Both the position numbers and the translations under genes were made by a program. Positions 23,004 to 27,600 of a stretch of DNA of 27,600 bases are shown here, one piece after another (the first letter of the stretch is position 1; every line of letters starts with the position of its first letter). The DNA comes from Anaerolineales bacterium. Lineage in GTDB: Bacteria > Chloroflexota > Anaerolineae > 4572-78 > J111. The notes below the pieces were generated by a model. It saw only the letters and a program-made list of their open reading frames with translations, searched no databases and was not told the DNA's origin. The stretch spans positions 1 through 27,600 of the forward strand of contig JAAUSP010000023.1 in the NCBI GenBank assembly GCA_012032575.1, given 5' to 3'.

Positions 23004-24335
23004 ATGAAAATTTTATTGATTGGACTCAGTCATAAAACTGCGCCGGTGGAAGTGCGGGAAAAGCTGGCTTTCACCCATACGATGCTGCGCTCGGCCCTGA
23101 CCCACTTCGACCACACCCATCCCCAGGCTCACCTGGAGGATGTCCGGGAAGGCGTCATCCTTTCCACCTGCAACCGCCTCGAAGTGTATGCCCTGGTGCG
23201 TAACCCGGAGGTGGCCGAGCAGGCGATTGTTGATTTTCTTGGCCGGGCCTGCTCTGTTTCTCCCAACCTGTTTCGTCAGCATCTGTACATAAACCACGAT
23301 GAGATGGCAACGCGCCATCTCTTCCGGGTAGCGGCAGGGCTGGACTCGATGGTGCTGGGCGAGCCGCAAATTTTGGGCCAGATTACCGAAGCCTACGAAG
23401 CGGCGTTGTCACAAGGTGCCGCCGGAACAGTGCTGTCGGCCCTTTTCCGGGCGGCCATCCATACCGGCAAACGCGCCCGCACCGAAACAGCCATCAGCGT
23501 CAACCCGGCTTCGATTAGCTCTGTTGCCGCCGCCCTGGCCAACCAACTGCTGGGCGATTTGTCGGAGCGCCAGGTGCTGTTGATTGGGGCCGGCGAGATG
23601 GGCGCGATTGCCGTCCGGGCGCTACAGCGGCGGGGGGTGAAAAAAGTTGTGGTGGCGAATCGTACCTACAAAAACGCCGAGCAACTGGCCAAAGCCTGGG
23701 ATGGTCAGGCCATTACCTTTCAACAATTGCCCGAAGCACTGGCTGCCGCCGATATTGTTATCAGTTCCACCGGCGCGCCGCACACCATTCTTAACCGGGA
23801 GTTGCTGGAACCGGCGATGGCCGAACGGCCGGCCCGCCCGCTGTTTATGATTGATATCGCCGTGCCGCGTGATATTGACCCGAATGTAACCGAGCTTCCG
23901 CACGTGCATTTGTGCGATATTGACGATCTGCAAAGCCAGGCCGCCGATAATGTCCGGGAACGGGCCGAGGAAATCCCCCATGTGGAAGCAATTGTAGCCA
24001 ACGAATTGGCCGGCTTTTTAGATTGGCTGGCTTCGCTGGATGTGGTTTCGACCATTACCGACCTGCGCCGGCAGATTGAAGAGCTGCGCCAACGCGAGCT
24101 GGAGCGGCTGTTCCACCGGCTCGATTTGAGTGAACACGAGCGCGAGCTGATTGCCACGATGAGCCACCGGCTGGTCAACAAGATTTTGCACGAGCCGACC
24201 CTGCGCTTGAAGCAGGAATCGGCCAATGGTAACGGCGCTATTTATATTTCAACCATGCGGCAACTGTTTCTGTTGGATGAAACACACAGCCAGCTAAAAA
24301 CTGAAGAGGCGAGACTGAAGCCCGAGGTGATTTAG
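23004..24335 (+). CDS. hemA: Glutamyl-tRNA reductase
   Basis: This 443-residue enzyme reduces glutamyl-tRNA(Glu) to glutamate-1-semialdehyde with NADPH, the first committed step of tetrapyrrole synthesis by the C5 route. The catalytic domain has LIGLSHKTAPVEVREKLAF and the nucleophile Cys56 in ILSTCNRLEVYAL, followed by GLDSMVLGEPQILGQITEAY. The NADPH domain has LLIGAGEMGAIAVRALQRRG and VVANRTYKNAEQLA. The C-terminal dimerisation helices are complete. A weak ribosome site precedes the ATG. The usual hemC/hemD/hemB neighbours are absent; a radical SAM/SPASM gene follows after a strong hairpin. Candidate CRP-like sites lie upstream. Confidence 0.97.
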   Translation: MKILLIGLSHKTAPVEVREKLAFTHTMLRSALTHFDHTHPQAHLEDVREGVILSTCNRLEVYALVRNPEVAEQAIVDFLGRACSVSPNLFRQHLYINHDEMATRHLFRVAAGLDSMVLGEPQILGQITEAYEAALSQGAAGTVLSALFRAAIHTGKRARTETAISVNPASISSVAAALANQLLGDLSERQVLLIGAGEMGAIAVRALQRRGVKKVVVANRTYKNAEQLAKAWDGQAITFQQLPEALAAADIVISSTGAPHTILNRELLEPAMAERPARPLFMIDIAVPRDIDPNVTELPHVHLCDIDDLQSQAADNVRERAEEIPHVEAIVANELAGFLDWLASLDVVSTITDLRRQIEELRQRELERLFHRLDLSEHERELIATMSHRLVNKILHEPTLRLKQESANGNGAIYISTMRQLFLLDETHSQLKTEEARLKPEVI

Positions 24336-24340
24336 AATCC

Positions 24341-24416
24341 ATCCGAAAACCAGCGGGTCAGGCTCCCACGCCCGACCAGCAGCGGCGTGAGAGCCGCTGC
24401 TGCTGGGTTTTCGGAT
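24341..24416 (+). terminator. Nested hairpin after hemA
   Basis: A perfect inner stem, CAGCAGCGGC (24377-24386) with GCCGCTGCTG (24393-24402) around the loop GTGAGA, sits inside outer arms ATCCGAAAACCAGC (24341-24354) and GCTGGGTTTTCGGAT (24402-24416) that pair with one bulge. There is no strict T-tract, though TTTT follows at 24420-24423. It probably ends or attenuates the hemA transcript. Confidence 0.6.
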
Positions 24417-24477
24417 AGGCTTTTAGAACTCGGCTCCGGTCCTCCGTCTTCGGTCTGCTTTCAAAGGAGAGAAAACG

Positions 24478-25689
24478 ATGCATTCACCTATTCGTCAACC
24501 CGCTTATGATGTAAACACCCGGCCGTTCATGATTATCTGGGAAACCACCCATGCCTGTGACCTGGCCTGCCGCCACTGCCGGGCTATGGCCATTGCCGAG
24601 CACGACCCGCTCTCGCTGAATACCGAGGATGCCAAGCGGCTGCTTGAACAGGTTGAGAGTTTTGGCAAACCCCGGCCTATTTTTATCTTCACCGGCGGCG
24701 ACCCTTTCAAACGAACCGATTTATTTGATCTGCTGGCCTACGGCAATCAATTGGGGCTGGCCATGGCCGTGTCGCCGTCAGGGACGCCGCTGCTCAACGA
24801 GGCTAATCTGCGCCGGGTGAAAGAAAACGGAGGCAAGGCCATTTCGCTCAGCATTGATGGCTCTACTCCCGAACGACACGACGATTTTCGCCAGGTGCCC
24901 GGCTCATTTGCCCTGACCACCCAGGGCTGGCAAACTGCCCGCAGAATCGGCCTCAAATTGCAGCTTAATACCACCGTGACTCGCTACAATCTGCATGATT
25001 TGCCCAACATTTTCCGCCTGGTGTTGGAAATTGGAGCTATGACCTGGAGCGCCTTTTTCCTGGTTCCGACCGGGCGCGGCAAAGCCGAAGATGAGATCTC
25101 TCCGGCGGAGTATGAAGGCGTCATGCATTTTCTGTATGATTGCTCCAAATATGTCAGCGCCAAAACCACCGAAGGCCATCACTACAAGCGAGTTGTTTTG
25201 CAGCGGACCATTCTGGACGAAAAAGGCCTGGCCGTTGAAGATTATTTTGATCTGCATCCTATCTATTATGAACTGCGGGAAGGGTTGCAGAAAATCGTTA
25301 CTGAGCACAATTTACAGCCACGGGAAACCATCATGCGCACCCCGATGCACATTAATGCCGGGAACGGGTTTGTGTTTATCAGCCGGCGCGGCGATGTATT
25401 TCCGAGTGGTTTTATGCCCATCAGCGCCGGCAATATCAAAGAGAAATCGCTGGTGGAAATTTATCGGGAAGCGCCACTCTTTCAAGACCTGCGCGACTCA
25501 GACCTGCTCGAAGGCCGGTGCGGGTTGTGTGAATTTGTTGGCGTGTGCGGCGGGTCTCGTTCACGGGCCTATGCCCTTACCGGCAATCCCCTGGCCGAAG
25601 AACCGTTTTGCACCTACGAACCCGGTTCGTTTCCGTTTGAAACAGAACTTGCCGCACTGCTTAATAATCACGCCAGTGTAGTTGCTTAA
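24478..25689 (+). CDS. Radical SAM/SPASM domain protein (heme-biosynthesis-related type)
   Basis: This 403-residue radical S-adenosylmethionine enzyme has the CxxxCxxC cluster site at Cys27, Cys31 and Cys34 (HACDLACRHCRA). FIFTGGDPFKR supplies the SAM-contacting GGD motif, and ISLSIDGSTPERHDDFR follows. A C-terminal SPASM cluster region near residues 340-385 has several cysteines (GRCGLCEFVGVCGGSRSRAYALTGNPLAEEPFC). The overall sequence resembles the BA_1875-like group that is related to NirJ/AhbD heme-modifying proteins; this is recognised by eye and not verified. Strong AAAGGAGAG precedes the ATG. Its position after hemA supports a tetrapyrrole-related role, but peptide modification remains possible, although no precursor peptide was found beside it. 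Confidence 0.88.
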   Translation: MHSPIRQPAYDVNTRPFMIIWETTHACDLACRHCRAMAIAEHDPLSLNTEDAKRLLEQVESFGKPRPIFIFTGGDPFKRTDLFDLLAYGNQLGLAMAVSPSGTPLLNEANLRRVKENGGKAISLSIDGSTPERHDDFRQVPGSFALTTQGWQTARRIGLKLQLNTTVTRYNLHDLPNIFRLVLEIGAMTWSAFFLVPTGRGKAEDEISPAEYEGVMHFLYDCSKYVSAKTTEGHHYKRVVLQRTILDEKGLAVEDYFDLHPIYYELREGLQKIVTEHNLQPRETIMRTPMHINAGNGFVFISRRGDVFPSGFMPISAGNIKEKSLVEIYREAPLFQDLRDSDLLEGRCGLCEFVGVCGGSRSRAYALTGNPLAEEPFCTYEPGSFPFETELAALLNNHASVVA

Positions 25690-25710
25690 ATTTGCGCCTT
25701 CGGTTAAAAT

Positions 25711-25752
25711 TATGATTAGAAGTCTAATAATATGGTTAGACTTCTAATCATA
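25711..25752. repeat. Perfect 17-bp inverted repeat made of two TTAGA-NN-TCTAA dyads
   Basis: TATGATTAGAAGTCTAA (25711-25727) and TTAGACTTCTAATCATA (25736-25752) are perfectly complementary around an 8-base spacer. Each arm itself contains a short dyad, TTAGA-NN-TCTAA (25716-25727 and 25736-25747), and the two are 20 bases apart, or about two helical turns. It could be a tandem operator for the C45 gene or the 3' end of the radical SAM transcript. Confidence 0.65.
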
Positions 25753-25835
25753 AACAATAATCGCCTCCCCCCCTTTCATTATACCCTCCTCCAAATGTGT
25801 TGATTGATATGGTAATATCTTGGGCCAGAGTGTAT

Positions 25836-25849
25836 GTGACAAATGTAGA
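25836..25849 (+). promoter_or_regulatory. CRP-like half-matching box before the C45 gene
   Basis: GTGACAAATGTAGA (25836-25849) shares GTGACAAATGT with the reverse complement of the second hemA box. It keeps the GTGA half but not the full TCAC half. It lies 13 bases before the ATG, a position that would favour repression if it is real. Confidence 0.3.
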
Positions 25850-25861
25850 ACAAGGTAATTT

Positions 25862-27013
25862 ATGCCCAACCTGCGCCTGCTAGAAGTTTCTGGTACCCCT
25901 TTTGAGATGGGTCGCCAACACGCTGCGACCTACCCCAAAGAAATTCAAGAATTAACCGAAGATCGTCTAAGTTTAAGCAGCGATAGAAACTGGACCGGTA
26001 AAGAACTGTCTCGCCAGGAAGTTTTGGCTCTGGGCCAGGCCTGTTTGCCATATCACAAAGCCTATGCGCCTGAGTTGATGGAAGAACTGCGCGGCATCGG
26101 CGATGTTACCGGCCTGAACCTGACCGAATTAGTGATCCTGAACGGTTTTACCGATTTTATTGACGCCATTTACAGCACCGAACAAAAGGACCTTAAGGTC
26201 CTGGCGGGGACAAATGGCACCGGGAAAATCGCTGTCCGTCCCGCTGAACTCATCCCGGCCCACCCCGCCGGAGACGATTGCACCGCCTTTTTCGTTAGCC
26301 CGGATGCTGCCACTGAGGGACAGGGTTTTTTGGGGCAAACCTGGGATATGCACGAAACGGCGACTCCCTACCTGGTGCTACTGCACGGCAAACCCGCCGG
26401 CGGACTGCGCTTCCTGGCCTTCACCATTATTGGTTGTGTGGGTATGATCGGCCTGAATGAAGCCGGTATCGCGGTTGGGATTAATAACCTGGTCGCCGGT
26501 GATGGCCGACCTGGCGTCACCTGGCCCTTTGTGGTGCGCAAAGTGTTGGCCCAGAAAAACCTGGACGACGCCCTGGCCTGTATCACTATGGCTCACCTGG
26601 CCGGGGGGCACAACTATCTTCTGGCCGATTCGAACGGGCGTGGTTACAACGTGGAAGCGATGGCCTCGCGCTATCACATCGAGGAAGTAAAAACCGGTTC
26701 GCTGGTGCATACCAATCATTGTTTGATTGCTCAAAATGTGGATGTCGAACGAGCCAGGCTGCCCAAATCAAGGGCCAGTTCCGAAACCCGGCTCAGTCGA
26801 GGAGAAGAGATGCTCAAACGGGGCCAGCTTACCCTGGCCGACTTGATGACCCTGACCCGCGATCACAGTGCGGTGAACGGCATCTGTGTTCACCCGGAAG
26901 AGCCTTTCTATTTGGAAAGCTGCGGCGCAGCCATTATGCGCCCGGCTACAGGTGAGTTTTGGGCCGTTTGGGGCCGCCCTTGTGAAAACGAATTTGAGCG
27001 TTTTCTCGTTTAA
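25862..27013 (+). CDS. C45-family peptidase / acyltransferase (Ntn-hydrolase fold)
   Basis: This 383-residue protein resembles acyl-CoA:6-aminopenicillanate acyltransferase-type (C45) and related linear-amide hydrolases. These are Ntn hydrolases that cleave themselves so that a cysteine becomes the N-terminal nucleophile. The expected site is Cys140 in GDDCTAFFVSP. Then come GQTWDMHE, LAFTIIGCVGMIGLNEAGIAVGINNLV, GGHNYLLADSNGRGYNVEAM and HTNHCL. The N-terminal helical part (MGRQHAATYPKEIQELTE; LMEELRGIGDVTGLNLTELVILNGF) fits the propeptide. No signal peptide is seen. AAGG lies 7 bases before the ATG. It appears monocistronic and ends at a rho-independent terminator. The substrate is unknown. 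Confidence 0.87.
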   Translation: MPNLRLLEVSGTPFEMGRQHAATYPKEIQELTEDRLSLSSDRNWTGKELSRQEVLALGQACLPYHKAYAPELMEELRGIGDVTGLNLTELVILNGFTDFIDAIYSTEQKDLKVLAGTNGTGKIAVRPAELIPAHPAGDDCTAFFVSPDAATEGQGFLGQTWDMHETATPYLVLLHGKPAGGLRFLAFTIIGCVGMIGLNEAGIAVGINNLVAGDGRPGVTWPFVVRKVLAQKNLDDALACITMAHLAGGHNYLLADSNGRGYNVEAMASRYHIEEVKTGSLVHTNHCLIAQNVDVERARLPKSRASSETRLSRGEEMLKRGQLTLADLMTLTRDHSAVNGICVHPEEPFYLESCGAAIMRPATGEFWAVWGRPCENEFERFLV

Positions 27014-27062
27014 ACCAGGGACATTGGGAAGAGGAGGGTTATCGAAGAATAGTTGTAGGTAT

Positions 27063-27096
27063 AGAGGATAGCTACAGGGAGGCTATTCTCTTTTTT
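27063..27096 (+). terminator. Rho-independent terminator of the C45 gene
   Basis: AGAGGATAGC (27063-27072) pairs with GCTATTCTCT (27082-27091), including one G-T pair, and TTTTTT follows (27091-27096). It lies 50 bases after the stop. Confidence 0.8.
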
Positions 27097-27233
27097 CATT
27101 CCTGGTAGTAGTGAGCGCCTTCAGCACTTGTCAGGCTTTGGTCGGCATTTGTGCAATCCAATTAAAAAAGTGCTGCTATCTCCTGACCATTGGCGTTAAG
27201 GTCAAACGTTGTTTAAGTTATCCCTATTTAATC

Positions 27234-27260
27234 TCGTTCCCAAAGTTAGTTTGAGAACGA
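27234..27260 (+). promoter_or_regulatory. Hairpin in the leader of the RRM gene
   Basis: TCGTTCCCAAA (27234-27244) and TTTGAGAACGA (27250-27260) pair at 10 of 11 positions around GTTAG. The hairpin lies 43 bases before the ATG in a long untranslated stretch, as might suit cold- or temperature-linked control of a small RNA-binding protein. A dispersed repeat is the alternative. Confidence 0.45.
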
Positions 27261-27303
27261 CATTGGGGAATTTGCAAAAAGGGTTTTTCCACAGGAGATC
27301 AAA

Positions 27304-27600
27304 ATGAATATCTATGTAGGCAATCTGGCCTGGGCAGTTAATGATGACGACTTAAGGCAGGCCTTTTCAAGTTATGGTGAGGTTGCTTCGGCTACCATCA
27401 TCAAGGATAAGTTTACCGGCCAATCTCGTGGATTTGGCTTTGTTGAGATGTCTAACAATGCTGAGGGCCAGGCCGCCATCACGGCCCTGGACGGCCAGGA
27501 ATTAAAAGGACGTGCGCTCAAAGTAAATGAAGCTCGCCCTGTCGAACGGCGTGAAGATCGCGGCGGCGGCGGTGGTGGCGGTGGTAGCCGTGGTCCGCGC
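27304..27600 (+). CDS. Glycine-rich RRM RNA-binding protein, partial
   Basis: The first 99 codons of a small RNA-binding protein run off the right edge. One RNA recognition motif spans about residues 1-80, with RNP2 IYVGNL and RNP1 RGFGFVEM. A basic linker (EARPVERREDR) leads into a glycine tract (GGGGGGGGSRGPR). The layout matches the bacterial Rbp family known from cyanobacteria and Chloroflexota, which bind single-stranded RNA and are often cold-induced. AGGAG lies 6 bases before the ATG. The leader is about 200 bases after the upstream terminator and carries a hairpin. Confidence 0.93.
   Translation, partial: MNIYVGNLAWAVNDDDLRQAFSSYGEVASATIIKDKFTGQSRGFGFVEMSNNAEGQAAITALDGQELKGRALKVNEARPVERREDRGGGGGGGGSRGPR

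Noticed and set aside
23622..24226. Minus-strand frames opposite hemA
   Set aside because: Shadows of the glutamyl-tRNA reductase coding sequence with low-complexity or unpatterned translations.
1..27600. tRNA, rRNA or classical riboswitch
   Set aside because: No cloverleaf, rRNA-like stretch or known riboswitch core was recognised in any intergenic region; a covariance-model search would be decisive.

Overview
The window reads as part of a bacterial chromosome, most likely from the Chloroflexota (Anaerolineae/Caldilineae type). This is an inference from gene style: multi-PAS/GAF sensors, a large soluble-adenylyl-cyclase-like protein with AAA and TPR parts, a DNRLRE-containing subtilase ending in LYLPIVTK, a small glycine-rich RRM protein, and many intergenic palindromes. 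No rRNA, tRNA, CRISPR array or transposase was seen. Both ends cut through genes.

Layout. 1-2135 (-): multi-PAS/GAF sensor, partial and frameshifted. 2388-3342 (+): AraC-type regulator and VOC-fold protein. 3461-4807 (-): class III aminotransferase. 4808-5138: repeat-rich gap with a MITE-like nested palindrome. 5139-6305 (-): SPFH/band-7 membrane protein. 6715-8113 (+): GAF histidine kinase (frameshifted), overlapping tail to tail with a CheY-like receiver at 8092-8460 (-). 8623-9354 (+): Crp/Fnr regulator. 9578-12710 (+): secreted subtilase with tandem Gly/Trp repeats (frameshifted). 12762-16957 (-): tandem class III cyclase-AAA-TPR protein (frameshifted in its Walker A motif). 17141-17482 (+): DUF3307 membrane protein. 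17789-20575 (+): transketolase and ribose-5-phosphate isomerase A. 20723-22893 (+): MoeA overlapping an ADP-ribosylglycohydrolase. 23004-25689 (+): glutamyl-tRNA reductase, then a radical SAM/SPASM protein. 25862-27013 (+): C45-type peptidase/acyltransferase. 27304-end (+): RRM RNA-binding protein, partial.

How the parts may work together. The cyclase has its metal-binding aspartates in the first cyclase domain and the Asn/Arg pair plus the adenine-contacting Lys in the second, so one composite active site making cAMP is expected. A Crp/Fnr protein encoded nearby keeps the GE...RS phosphate-binding cassette and the RExVxR recognition helix that reads GTGA half-sites. A perfect GTGA-N6-TCAC site lies at the hemA promoter, with related half-matching boxes beside it and before the C45 gene. 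This suggests a local cAMP-CRP circuit touching tetrapyrrole synthesis; it is inferred, not shown. tkt-rpiA is a non-oxidative pentose-phosphate pair. moeA serves molybdenum-cofactor synthesis and is probably translationally coupled to an ADP-ribosyl hydrolase.

Four long genes are each broken by a small indel. In the subtilase, one 55-bp repeat unit sits next to 54-bp units. In the cyclase, one A is missing from an A-run inside the P-loop. These look more like sequence errors or very recent lesions than decay, so both halves of each gene are annotated.
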